Below, piece by piece: positions 1 through 6,639 of a stretch of 8,432 nt of DNA. The notes beneath the pieces are model-generated. The model did not search any database, was not told the origin of the DNA, and saw only the letters and a program-made list of their open reading frames with translations. Position numbers and translations under genes: made by a program. Numbering within the stretch: the first letter of the stretch is position 1; each line of letters opens with the position of its first letter. This DNA is from Anaerolineales bacterium UBA5069 (GTDB taxonomy: Bacteria > Chloroflexota > Anaerolineae > Caldilineales > Caldilineaceae), in assembly GCA_002415895.1 (NCBI GenBank), contig DIAV01000364.1, positions 6,326 to 14,757 of the forward strand, written 5' to 3'.

Positions 1-18
1 CGGCGGCTTGCACCGCCG
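1..18 (-). terminator. Possible terminator hairpin, cut by the window edge
   Basis: A 6-bp GC stem (CGGCGG / CCGCCG) with a 6-base loop lies 35 bases downstream of the stop codon of the minus-strand gene ending at 54. On the minus strand the stem would be followed by sequence outside the window, so the T-run needed for an intrinsic terminator cannot be checked. The stem could also extend beyond the edge. The position fits the end of the dtd-to-54 gene group, but this remains a guess from placement and symmetry. Confidence 0.3.
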
Positions 19-53
19 CTACGTAATACGTCCCGCATTCGCGATATACTCTA

Positions 54-647
54 CTACGCGCGCGCGTACAGATACCAGTAGGGCTTCTGCGGAAAGACAT
101 TGCGCAGCGATGGATCCCAGACAAACTCCTGGCCCATGCGCATGCCCCCCAACTGGCTGTCCACGGAGGCCAGCTCGGCGGCCAGTTCGCGCGGGATGTT
201 GCCATCCAGCTCCTTGAGAATCTCCTCAATGCGCTGGCGATTACGAATCTCGAAGGGGTAATTGGCGCGACCGCGCGTCAAATCCTCGGTGGCCTCATCA
301 ATGAACCAGCGCAGGCTGTCGAGACGCGATTTGAGTTCGCGCTGCAAACGCTGGTGGAAGCGCGTCTTCAGGCTGTGGATCACGCGCCGCGCTTCAGCCT
401 CGGTTTCGTCGTACTGTTTCTGCTGGGCAGCCGTTAAGCGGTCGCGTTCGGCCTTCAGTCGATAGAGGCGAGTAAGCAGATCACCGCCGGTCATTTTGAG
501 CCGCATGTCGCCACTGCCCGGCACACGCACCCCTACGGTGCGGAAGAGTTCATCCGCGACAATGTAATCCTCCAGTTCTTCGACCATGGCCATGGCAATG
601 ACCAAATCGTCGGTCGGCTGCACCGGTACGACGTGAGCATCTTCCAT
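54..647 (-). CDS. Conserved-looking hypothetical protein with coiled-coil centre
   Basis: A 197-residue protein of unknown function; I do not recognise a named family. There is no signal peptide or membrane segment, so it is probably cytoplasmic. The N-terminal ~60 residues look globular and acidic (EELEDYIVADELF). Residues about 64-115 are rich in Lys, Arg, Glu and Gln with heptad-like spacing and probably form a long helix or coiled coil. A second helical stretch covers about 135-165, and the C-terminus is aromatic (KPYWYLYARA). The start at 647 is supported by AAGGAG 8 bases upstream. It follows the aldo/keto reductase gene by 36 bases on the same strand, so co-transcription is likely. Codon use resembles the neighbours and there is no sign of recent transfer. 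That it is a real gene is well supported; its role is not. Confidence 0.8.
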   Translation of the reverse strand: MEDAHVVPVQPTDDLVIAMAMVEELEDYIVADELFRTVGVRVPGSGDMRLKMTGGDLLTRLYRLKAERDRLTAAQQKQYDETEAEARRVIHSLKTRFHQRLQRELKSRLDSLRWFIDEATEDLTRGRANYPFEIRNRQRIEEILKELDGNIPRELAAELASVDSQLGGMRMGQEFVWDPSLRNVFPQKPYWYLYARA

Positions 648-683
648 TTCCGCATCTCCTTTCGCATGTGTAGAGCCTGCCGG

Positions 684-1670
684 CTACCAGCGGTGATGCA
701 CCTCGTTGTAGGCATAGGTATTGTAGATTTGCTCCACGGCCTGCATTTGCGCCTGCGTGAGGGCGGGCAGATCGGCGGCGGCGGCGTTCTGTTCGGCCTG
801 CTCGGGACGCTTGGCCCCCGGAATGGCGCAGGTGACAGCGTCGAACATGAGAATCCAGCGCAGTGCGAACTGCGCCATGCTCGCGCCTGTGGGCACAAGC
901 GGGCGTATCGCCTCGACGGCCTCCAGGCCTTGAGCGTAATCCACACCCGAGAAGGTCTCGCCGCGATCAAACGACTCACCGTGGCGGTTAAAGAGGCGAT
1001 GATCGTCGGCTGCAAAGTGCGAGTCGGCGCGCAGCTTGCCTGTGAGCAGGCCGCTGGCCAGCGGCACACGCGCCAGAACGCCGATGTTGCGCCGTTGCGC
1101 CTCCTGAAAGAAGAGACCTGCCGGGCGCAACCGCAGCATGTTAAAGATGATCTGCACGGTCTTGACATTGGGGTACTCAATCGCCTTGAGCGCCTCCTCC
1201 ACCTTTTCCACGCTCACACCGTAGTTGCGGATCTTGCCTGCCTGCACCAAATCATCCAGCGCCGCAAAGACCTCAGGTCGATAGTAGACTTCGGTGGGGG
1301 GACAGTGCAACTGCACTACATCCAGCGCTTCCACCTCAAGATTCTTCAGGCTGCGTTCGATGAAGGCCGTAAGGTTGGTCTTGTTGTAACCATCTGCATT
1401 GTGGGGCGAGAGGCGGCGGCCCGCCTTGGTGGCAACGTAGAAGGTGACATCGGGGCGCTCTTTGCGCAGTTTGGCAATCAACCGCTCGCTGCGCCCGTCG
1501 CCATAGACGTCGGCGGTGTCAATAAAGTTGATGCCCAGATCGAGCGAGCGGTTGAGCGCGGCCAGCGACTCCGCATCGTCGGTCTCGCCCCACGAGCCGC
1601 CAATGGCCCATGCGCCAAAGGAAATTTCCGAAACGTCAAAACCAGTGCGGCCCAGTGTGCGGTACTTCAT
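684..1670 (-). CDS. Aldo/keto reductase family oxidoreductase
   Basis: A 328-residue NADP(H)-dependent aldo/keto reductase, full length for the family, folding as a TIM barrel in the cytoplasm. The catalytic tetrad is visible: Asp51 and Tyr56 in FIDTADVYGDG, Lys82 in ATKAG, and His122 in VVQLH. The C-terminal cofactor-phosphate motif IPGAKRPEQAEQN is at about 283-295. The N-terminal MKYRTLGRTGFDVSEISFGAW is typical of the aryl-alcohol-dehydrogenase-like or general stress-type group of AKRs that reduce aldehydes and ketones. The physiological substrate cannot be read from sequence. The start at 1670 has a purine-rich GAGGA about 8 bases upstream. It lies 113 bases after dtd and 36 bases before the hypothetical gene on the same strand. 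No promoter is obvious in the dtd gap, so it may be read from the dtd promoter. Confidence 0.95.
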   Translation of the reverse strand: MKYRTLGRTGFDVSEISFGAWAIGGSWGETDDAESLAALNRSLDLGINFIDTADVYGDGRSERLIAKLRKERPDVTFYVATKAGRRLSPHNADGYNKTNLTAFIERSLKNLEVEALDVVQLHCPPTEVYYRPEVFAALDDLVQAGKIRNYGVSVEKVEEALKAIEYPNVKTVQIIFNMLRLRPAGLFFQEAQRRNIGVLARVPLASGLLTGKLRADSHFAADDHRLFNRHGESFDRGETFSGVDYAQGLEAVEAIRPLVPTGASMAQFALRWILMFDAVTCAIPGAKRPEQAEQNAAAADLPALTQAQMQAVEQIYNTYAYNEVHHRW

Positions 1671-1696
1671 GATGCATCCTCATTCTTGTGGGGAGC

Positions 1697-1715
1697 CTGG
1701 GCGGGTGGCGCCCAG
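1697..1715. repeat. Inverted repeat in the leader of the aldo/keto reductase gene
   Basis: CTGGGCG and CGCCCAG form a perfect 7-bp stem around a 5-base loop, 27 bases upstream of the start codon on the minus strand. No T-run follows on either strand, so it is not an ordinary intrinsic terminator. It could be an operator, an mRNA leader hairpin, or chance in GC-rich DNA. Confidence 0.3.
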
Positions 1716-1765
1716 AGTCCAGATCAATTCAATCAACGAATGTTGGCCCGCATTGGTTCAGGGCC

Positions 1766-1781
1766 ATTCGCGCATGCGAAT
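1766..1781. repeat. Small inverted repeat just after the dtd stop codon
   Basis: ATTCGC-GCAT-GCGAAT forms a 6-bp stem with a 4-base loop, 2 bases beyond the dtd stop codon (1784-1786) on the minus strand. No T-run follows, so it looks more like a 3'-end mRNA hairpin or weak attenuator than a complete terminator. Readthrough into the aldo/keto reductase gene is plausible. Confidence 0.3.
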
Positions 1782-1783
1782 CG

Positions 1784-2233
1784 TTACAGTAGATCACCAG
1801 TATCCAGAATGATCGTCACAGGCCCGTCATTGACGAGTTCAACCGCCATATGTGCGCCGAAAATGCCCGTGGCGACAAGTATGCCCTGCTCGCTCAGCAG
1901 GTTGCAGAAGTGCTGGTAAAGGGGTTCCGCCTGCTCGGGGCGCGCAGCATTGATAAATGAGGGGCGACGCCCTTTGCGTGTGTCGCCGTAGAGCGTGAAC
2001 TGGCTGACGACAAGAATTTGGCCTCGGGTTTCCACAATGCTCAGGTTCATTTTACCATCTTCGTCTTCGAAGACGCGCAGCCCCGCCACTTTGCGGGCCA
2101 GCAGCACCGCCTCCGCTGCGCCGTCGCGGTGTGTAATGCCGAGCAGCACAAGGTAGCCTGCGCCGATCTCTCCAACAAGCGCGCCGTTAACCTGCACGGC
2201 GGCGCGGCTGACACGCTGCAAGATCGCGCGCAT
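1784..2233 (-). CDS. dtd: D-aminoacyl-tRNA deacylase
   Basis: A 149-residue Dtd, the usual full length. The enzyme hydrolyses D-amino acids (and glycine mischarged on tRNA-Ala) from tRNA in the cytoplasm and so protects translation from D-residues. The N-terminus MRAILQRVSRAAVQV and both active-site signatures are intact: SQFTLYGD at 77-84 and the Gly-cisPro motif in NDGPVT at 135-140, which enforces chirality in this family. Dtd works as a homodimer with the active site at the interface. The start at 2233 is supported by AAGGAG 8 bases upstream. It is transcribed divergently from the radical SAM gene across a 116-base gap and is probably the first gene of a minus-strand group with the aldo/keto reductase and a hypothetical gene. 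Its own promoter was not convincingly seen. Confidence 0.97.
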   Translation of the reverse strand: MRAILQRVSRAAVQVNGALVGEIGAGYLVLLGITHRDGAAEAVLLARKVAGLRVFEDEDGKMNLSIVETRGQILVVSQFTLYGDTRKGRRPSFINAARPEQAEPLYQHFCNLLSEQGILVATGIFGAHMAVELVNDGPVTIILDTGDLL

Positions 2234-2281
2234 AGTGATAACTCCTTACACTGCGCATTGCGGACGGCGGTTTGCCGGCTG

Positions 2282-2310
2282 TTGTGAATAGAACAAATGT
2301 GCGGTATAAT
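2282..2310 (+). promoter_or_regulatory. Sigma70-type promoter of the radical SAM gene
   Basis: TTGTGA (2282-2287, 4 of 6 to the -35 consensus) and a perfect TATAAT (2305-2310) are separated by exactly 17 bases. Transcription would start near 2317 and give a leader of about 33 bases before the ATG at 2350. The promoter lies downstream of an upstream in-frame ATG at 2272, which argues against that longer start. This is the clearest promoter in the window. Confidence 0.8.
2291..2302. promoter_or_regulatory. Candidate LexA (SOS) box inside the promoter
   Basis: GAAC-AAAT-GTGC differs at one position from the GAAC-N4-GTTC core of the Gram-positive-type SOS box. It sits wholly within the 17-base spacer between -35 and -10, where a bound repressor would block RNA polymerase. 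LexA of Dehalococcoides, a Chloroflexota member, is known to recognise the Gram-positive-type box. The central AAAT also fits the RNRY pattern of the Bacillus box. The outer flanks do not match, and one core base is wrong, so binding is an inference. Confidence 0.4.
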
Positions 2311-2340
2311 GCAGGAGCAACGTACTCTCGCTCAAGCGCA

Positions 2341-2345
2341 GGAGG
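2341..2345 (+). promoter_or_regulatory. Ribosome binding site that fixes the radical SAM start
   Basis: GGAGG lies 4 bases before the ATG at 2350 (CAGGAGGCCGC-ATG). The open frame extends upstream to an ATG at 2272, but that ATG lacks such a site and precedes the promoter. The start at 2350 is therefore preferred, and the protein begins MKFRIAPDPFQKL. Confidence 0.8.
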
Positions 2346-2349
2346 CCGC

Positions 2350-3540
2350 ATGAAATTTCGCATCGCGCCTGACCCATTCCAGAAGCTCTCGTTGCTCGAC
2401 GACGCCACCCGCTTTGAACCGGCCGGGAGTGACCCTATGGCGGAAGCGTCGGCTGCGGGGGCGGCCACTGGCCTGCCCGCGAGCAATTTGCCCACGCACG
2501 TTCCCAAGCCGCTGCCCTGCATTAGTGATGTCTCCACGCCGCATGGCAAGAAGCCAATCATGAAGGCCATGATGACCACGGCCTGCGAGCGCAACTGTTT
2601 CTACTGCCCCTTCCGCGCCGGGCGCAGCAAAATGCAGCGCGTTACGTTTGCGCCTGACGAAATGGCAAAAACTTTTGATCTGGTCCACCGCGCCGGTTTG
2701 GTGGATGGCATGTTTCTCTCATCGGGTATTATCAAGGGCAGCGTGACGACGCAGGACAAGCTGATCGATACTGTTGAAATCATACGCAGCCGCTACAAGT
2801 ACCGCGGCTATGTCCACCTCAAGATCATGCCCGGGGCCGAGTATGACCAGATCCGTCGCGCCATGCAGTTGGCGGATCGTGTCTCCGTGAACCTGGAAGG
2901 CCCAACACCGCAGCGGTTGCAGGCGCTCGCACCCAAGAAGGAGTACTGGAACGAACTGATTACCCGCCTGCAGTGGATTGCGCGCCTGCGTGACGAGGAG
3001 AAGTTGCGCGCCTCGGTCGTCACCCAGTTTGTGGTGGGGGCGGTGGGCGATACGGACCTGGAACTGTTGCAAGTGAGCGAGACACTTTACCGCCAGATGG
3101 GGTTGCGCCGCGCGTATTATTCGGCGTTTAGCCCCATTGACCAGACTCCCTTTGAAGGGCGCAGCGCCACACCCGCACAGCGCCAGTTGCGTCTCTACCA
3201 GGCCAGCTTCCTGTTGCGCGACTATGGTTGGAGCGTTGAGGAAATGCCCTTTGCCGAGCTGGGCAACCTGCCGCTCCACATTGACCCCAAACTGGCGTGG
3301 GCGACGGAGAACCTGACCACACCGCTGGAAGTCAACCATGCCAGCCGCGACGAATTGTTGCGCGTGCCGGGCATTGGCCCCATAAGTGCAGATTCGCTGG
3401 TACGTGTGCGGCGCGAGAATACCATTTCCGAACTGGCGCATTTGCGCTACGCCGGCGTGCGCGATGCCGAAAAGGCGGGGCGCTTCCTGCTACTCAACGG
3501 GCGCGCGCCTGTACGCCAACTGCCGCTCTTCGCAGGCTGA
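2350..3540 (+). CDS. Radical SAM protein with C-terminal helix-hairpin-helix, putative DNA repair/modification
   Basis: A 396-residue radical SAM enzyme. The [4Fe-4S] cluster cysteines are Cys79, Cys83 and Cys86 (CERNCFYC). The barrel continues with FLSSGIIKG (about 122-130), YVHLKIMPGA (about 154-163) and VSVNLEGPT (about 178-186). A helix-hairpin-helix occupies about 333-355 (LLRVPGIGPISADSL), a fold that usually binds DNA backbone non-specifically. This layout, including the N-terminal KLSLLDDATRFEP block, resembles the 'putative DNA modification/repair radical SAM protein' family (TIGR03916, linked in many genomes to a uracil-DNA glycosylase-like partner). The reaction of that family is not established to my knowledge. 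No glycosylase gene lies in this window; the downstream neighbour is convergent. Cytoplasmic, no signal peptide. Regulation may involve the LexA-like box in its promoter. Family assignment is from memory of motifs, not a search. Confidence 0.9.
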   Translation: MKFRIAPDPFQKLSLLDDATRFEPAGSDPMAEASAAGAATGLPASNLPTHVPKPLPCISDVSTPHGKKPIMKAMMTTACERNCFYCPFRAGRSKMQRVTFAPDEMAKTFDLVHRAGLVDGMFLSSGIIKGSVTTQDKLIDTVEIIRSRYKYRGYVHLKIMPGAEYDQIRRAMQLADRVSVNLEGPTPQRLQALAPKKEYWNELITRLQWIARLRDEEKLRASVVTQFVVGAVGDTDLELLQVSETLYRQMGLRRAYYSAFSPIDQTPFEGRSATPAQRQLRLYQASFLLRDYGWSVEEMPFAELGNLPLHIDPKLAWATENLTTPLEVNHASRDELLRVPGIGPISADSLVRVRRENTISELAHLRYAGVRDAEKAGRFLLLNGRAPVRQLPLFAG

Positions 3541-3570
3541 GGCCCTGGGCCTGGCCGTAATCGTCCTCAT

Positions 3571-4392
3571 TCACGCCTGCGCTTTGAGCGCGGCGGCGAG
3601 CATGCCCGGAAACGTTGGCTCAAGCCATGCAACGGCGTCGAGTTGGAGAGCGTGCGCACCCGCGGCCAGCGCAGCGCGTGCCTGCGCAACTGTGTAGATA
3701 TTGCCGGACGCGATCAGCGCGACGGGCAGTGATAGCGCTGCCACTTGGGCGAGTGCGTGCAGTATCAGGGGGAAGAGCGCCAGGCCATAGGCGCTGCCTT
3801 GCAGCAACCACGGTGCGGCGTCCGCCATGAGCGCCGCACCCATGGGTGTGCTGCCAATGACCAACGCGTTGGCTCCGGCTGTGGTGGCGGCTGCGGCGCG
3901 TTCGCACGCGTCTTCGGTTGGCAGCTTGACCCACAAGGGCAAGTCGCCCGCATGTGCGATTGCCTCAACACCCTGGCTGATCGCGGTGGTGCTGGCATTT
4001 TGGGCCACGCGCCATTCGAGCGCGACAACACCGGGCACATTGGAAAGGCGAAGTGCACAGCGTGCCAGCGCGTCGGGGCGCATGTCTGCAAGCTGAACGA
4101 CCACCGGCACACCCATGCGCGCCCACAGGGGTGCAAAGGTGCGCAGCGTGGCGTGCAGCCCGCGATTCTGGCTGCCTGTTTCCAGCACCATGCCGGCTGG
4201 AGACTCCACCAGGCGAGGCATGGGCGCGCCGGCGCGGTTTTGCAGCGTCACCGGCCCGGCCACAAGCGCGCCCAGGGCGCGCAATTCCAGATCGGGCCAG
4301 TGCGCCTCACCACAGCCCGCGGCGCCTGCGGCCAGCAGTACGGGGTTGGCAACAAGCATGCCCTGTTTGTGGCCGGGCGCCAGGTCAATCAC
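3571..4392 (-). CDS. PyrD-like (dihydroorotate dehydrogenase-like) TIM-barrel protein, catalytic base apparently lost
   Basis: A 273-residue protein with the outline of class 1 dihydroorotate dehydrogenase, an FMN TIM barrel. Recognisable blocks are NPVLLAAGAAGCGE (about 16-29), GALV-x-GPVTLQNRAGAPMPRLVESPAGM (about 41-68), QNRGL (75-79), WVKL (154-157) and the phosphate-binding ASGNI plus GAHALQLD near the C-terminus. Oddities: the catalytic loop normally LELNISCPN reads LEWRVAQNA (125-133), so the Cys/Ser base is missing. The FMN-contacting Lys of VTK is Gly46, and the GGLSG segment is shortened. Activity as a normal PyrD is therefore doubtful; it may be an FMN protein with another reaction. 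The start is a GTG at 4392 with GGGAG 7 bases upstream. The open frame continues further upstream, but only by overlapping the GH42 gene. It follows GH42 by 35 bases and is probably co-transcribed. Its 3' end faces the radical SAM gene across 30 bases. Confidence 0.75.
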   Translation of the reverse strand: MIDLAPGHKQGMLVANPVLLAAGAAGCGEAHWPDLELRALGALVAGPVTLQNRAGAPMPRLVESPAGMVLETGSQNRGLHATLRTFAPLWARMGVPVVVQLADMRPDALARCALRLSNVPGVVALEWRVAQNASTTAISQGVEAIAHAGDLPLWVKLPTEDACERAAAATTAGANALVIGSTPMGAALMADAAPWLLQGSAYGLALFPLILHALAQVAALSLPVALIASGNIYTVAQARAALAAGAHALQLDAVAWLEPTFPGMLAAALKAQA

Positions 4393-4399
4393 GGTGAGA

Positions 4400-4404
4400 C
4401 TCCC
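4400..4404 (-). promoter_or_regulatory. Ribosome binding site supporting the GTG start of the PyrD-like gene
   Basis: On the minus strand GGGAG lies 7 bases before GTG (4392-4390). The first ATG of the long open frame, at 4716, would bury 289 bases of the gene inside the GH42 coding region and add a low-complexity Ala/Arg-rich tail unlike any PyrD. The GTG places the protein start directly at the conserved N-terminal strand. Confidence 0.65.
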
Positions 4405-4427
4405 TGCTGTACGTCGTTGAAGTGTCG

Positions 4428-6551
4428 CTATGCGTGTGCAGTCGCGGCCACTTCCTGAAAGATGACCACCTGGTGTGGCTTGAGCGCGAGGCTGCGCTGG
4501 TGCGTTTCGCCTGTAAGCAGGTCTGTAAGCGGGTGCGCCAGCGTCATGGCGTGTGGCTGCGACGAGTGGTTGAGCACGAAGACCACCTTGCGGCCATCCG
4601 GTGCGGCGCGCACGCAGACCTCCACGCCGACAACGGGCGCGAGCGGCGGCTGCACATGCAGGGGCGGCAGCAGCCAATCCCACAAATTGGCGTAAAGGTC
4701 CGGCCCACCCATGCAACCCACGTAAATGACCTGCCCGCCCCCCTCATGTTTCTTGTGGGTAATGGCAGGCTCGTTGGCATACCAGCCATTGCTGTAGTAG
4801 GCAATTGTCTCCGTGCCGGGCTGCGGCTCAAGCAGTTCGGCCCAGATGCCCACCTCAGTACGGTGCATGTGGGGGACGTTGTTCCAGCGCAGTACGTTGA
4901 GACGCTCGGGCTCCATGGAATCAATGTAGCGCACAGTCGATCCTGTGAGCGCCGCCAGCGGGCCGGGTTGTGGCTGCGCAAAGAGCTTGTTGTGCTCATC
5001 CTTGAAGCCGGAGCGCGGGCCAATGATGAGAGTGCCGCCCTGCGCAACATACGCCGCAAGGCGTTTGGCAACGGCCGGCCGCACAATATTCAGGAAGGGC
5101 GCGCAAACCACCTTGTAGCCGCTGAGGTCACTGTCGGGGGAGATGATGGCCGCGCCCACGTTGCGCTCCCATAGGGCGATGTAAGGTGCGGCGAAGGGCC
5201 ACATCGCGTGTGCATTGCCGGTCATCTGCTGATCCTCACGCCGCTCGTCGCGGTCTACGCGCATGATCGGTGAAGGATTCACAGAGTCGGGCGCCACACC
5301 GCTGCGCAGTAGCGCGTTGTGCGGCTGCATGGTCATTGCCCAGCGGCTCTCAAAGTCGAGCAGGATGGCAACCTCGGCCGCGGGTACTGTCCCTTCGAGG
5401 TAGGGTGCGAGTGTTTTGAGCTCGTTGCCGATGACTTTGGCTTCCTCATAGCCGATGGTCTTGCGCCCTGCGTGGTCGAGCATTCCGGTATGATATTGCT
5501 CGCTGCCTGCCAGCGCCTGCCGCCAGCGGAAATAGACCATGCCGTCGGCGCCGTGGCCAATGCCCTGGTAGCTTTTGAGGCGCAGGAAACCCGGCCCCGG
5601 TTCGGGATTGTAGACGCTCCAGTTGATGTGCCCAATCTGCTGTTCCATCACCCAGAAGTTGCGGCGCAGAATACCCCACATGTGATCATGGGTGGCGGCC
5701 ACAACGCCGGGGGTGGCGCCGTGATAGTGGTAGTTGTCCCACGAAACAAAGTCGAGCTGCGCGCACAGATTGTAGTAGTTGAGCGGCTCAAAAAAGCTCA
5801 TCAGGTTATGCGTGACGAAGTGGCCCGGGCAGGTGGCGCGCAGGATGTCGATTTCCATGTTGTGGTAGTCGCGCCAGGTGTCACTGCTGAAACGCTGGTA
5901 ATCAAGCAGGTGGCTGGGGCTGCGCTCGGCGGCGGACTGTGTGGGCGCGGGGATATGCCGCCAATCGGCATAGACTTCACCCCAGAAAGAGCCACCCCAT
6001 GCCTCGTTGAGCATCTCGAGGTCCATGTATTTGGCCTGGAGCCAATGCTGGAATGCGGTTTCGCATTCTCCGCAGTAACAGATGGCTGAGCCGTGGCAGC
6101 CGAATTCGTTGTCGGTCTGCCAGCCCACCACATGGGGATTCTGTGCATAGCGCGACGCAATGGCCTGGCTGATGATGCGGCTGCGCTCGCGGTAGACAGG
6201 CTGATTGGCGCATGCTTCGCGGCGCGTGCCTGCACCCTGCTGCCGCCCATCGGCCATTATCTGGCGAATCTCGGGTGATTGATAGAGCAGCCAGGGGGGC
6301 GGCGTCGGCGTGGGCGTGCACATGACAACCTTGAGGCCGTGACGACCCAGGACCTCGACGGCGCGGTCGAGCCAGGTGAAATCAAAACGATCCTGCGCCG
6401 GTTCGAGCAGCCCCCAGGCAAATTCGGCCAGGCGCACGACATTCAATCCTGCCTCGGCCATGAGCGCGGCGTCAGTCTCCCAGCGCGCTTCGCCTTCTGC
6501 CAGCCACTGGGCCCATTGTTCCGGATAGTAGTCACAACCAAAATAGATCAT
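4428..6551 (-). CDS. GH42 beta-galactosidase
   Basis: A 707-residue glycoside hydrolase family 42 enzyme that removes terminal galactose (sometimes arabinopyranose) from small glycosides. It is cytoplasmic, as no signal peptide is present. The N-terminus YFGCDYYPEQW is the family hallmark. The acid/base is Glu149 in TDNEFGC and the nucleophile Glu303 in VMEQQIGH, within an A domain of about 1-385. Cys114, Cys158, Cys160 and Cys163 (CYCGEC) match the zinc site seen in the Thermus A4 enzyme. The trimerisation domain spans about 390-600 (AAYVAQGGTLIIGPRSGFKDEHN), followed by a small beta domain. An insertion of roughly 35 charged residues is seen near 412-450. The start at 6551 has only a weak purine-rich site upstream. 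No sugar transporter or LacI-type regulator is visible here, so the natural substrate is open. The PyrD-like gene follows on the same strand. Confidence 0.95.
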   Translation of the reverse strand: MIYFGCDYYPEQWAQWLAEGEARWETDAALMAEAGLNVVRLAEFAWGLLEPAQDRFDFTWLDRAVEVLGRHGLKVVMCTPTPTPPPWLLYQSPEIRQIMADGRQQGAGTRREACANQPVYRERSRIISQAIASRYAQNPHVVGWQTDNEFGCHGSAICYCGECETAFQHWLQAKYMDLEMLNEAWGGSFWGEVYADWRHIPAPTQSAAERSPSHLLDYQRFSSDTWRDYHNMEIDILRATCPGHFVTHNLMSFFEPLNYYNLCAQLDFVSWDNYHYHGATPGVVAATHDHMWGILRRNFWVMEQQIGHINWSVYNPEPGPGFLRLKSYQGIGHGADGMVYFRWRQALAGSEQYHTGMLDHAGRKTIGYEEAKVIGNELKTLAPYLEGTVPAAEVAILLDFESRWAMTMQPHNALLRSGVAPDSVNPSPIMRVDRDERREDQQMTGNAHAMWPFAAPYIALWERNVGAAIISPDSDLSGYKVVCAPFLNIVRPAVAKRLAAYVAQGGTLIIGPRSGFKDEHNKLFAQPQPGPLAALTGSTVRYIDSMEPERLNVLRWNNVPHMHRTEVGIWAELLEPQPGTETIAYYSNGWYANEPAITHKKHEGGGQVIYVGCMGGPDLYANLWDWLLPPLHVQPPLAPVVGVEVCVRAAPDGRKVVFVLNHSSQPHAMTLAHPLTDLLTGETHQRSLALKPHQVVIFQEVAATAHA

Positions 6552-6639
6552 GAGATGGCTCGTTCCAGTGAGGATGGAGTTCCGTGTAGGTGGAGGAAGG
6601 CCACGGTGCGGGTGGAATGTGCCGCAAGGGCGGAAGGCA

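Noticed and set aside
20..31. ACGTA-A-TACGT palindrome near the left edge
   Set aside because: Short and close to the window edge with no promoter in register; likely chance.
633..1919. 428-residue plus-strand open frame
   Set aside because: It is antisense to the aldo/keto reductase and to the end of dtd, has no recognisable domain, and arises from GC-rich codon bias.
2272..2349. Upstream in-frame ATG extending the radical SAM protein by 26 residues
   Set aside because: It precedes the predicted transcription start (about 2317), lacks a ribosome site, and the ATG at 2350 has GGAGG at close spacing and begins at the conserved-looking N-terminus.
3540..3552. AGGCC-CTG-GGCCT hairpin as a bidirectional terminator
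   Set aside because: Only 5 bp with a 3-base loop, and no T-run on either side.
4393..4716. Longer version of the PyrD-like gene starting inside GH42
   Set aside because: The extra 108 residues are Ala/Arg/Pro-rich shadow sequence of the GH42 gene; a GTG with its own ribosome site sits at the natural start.
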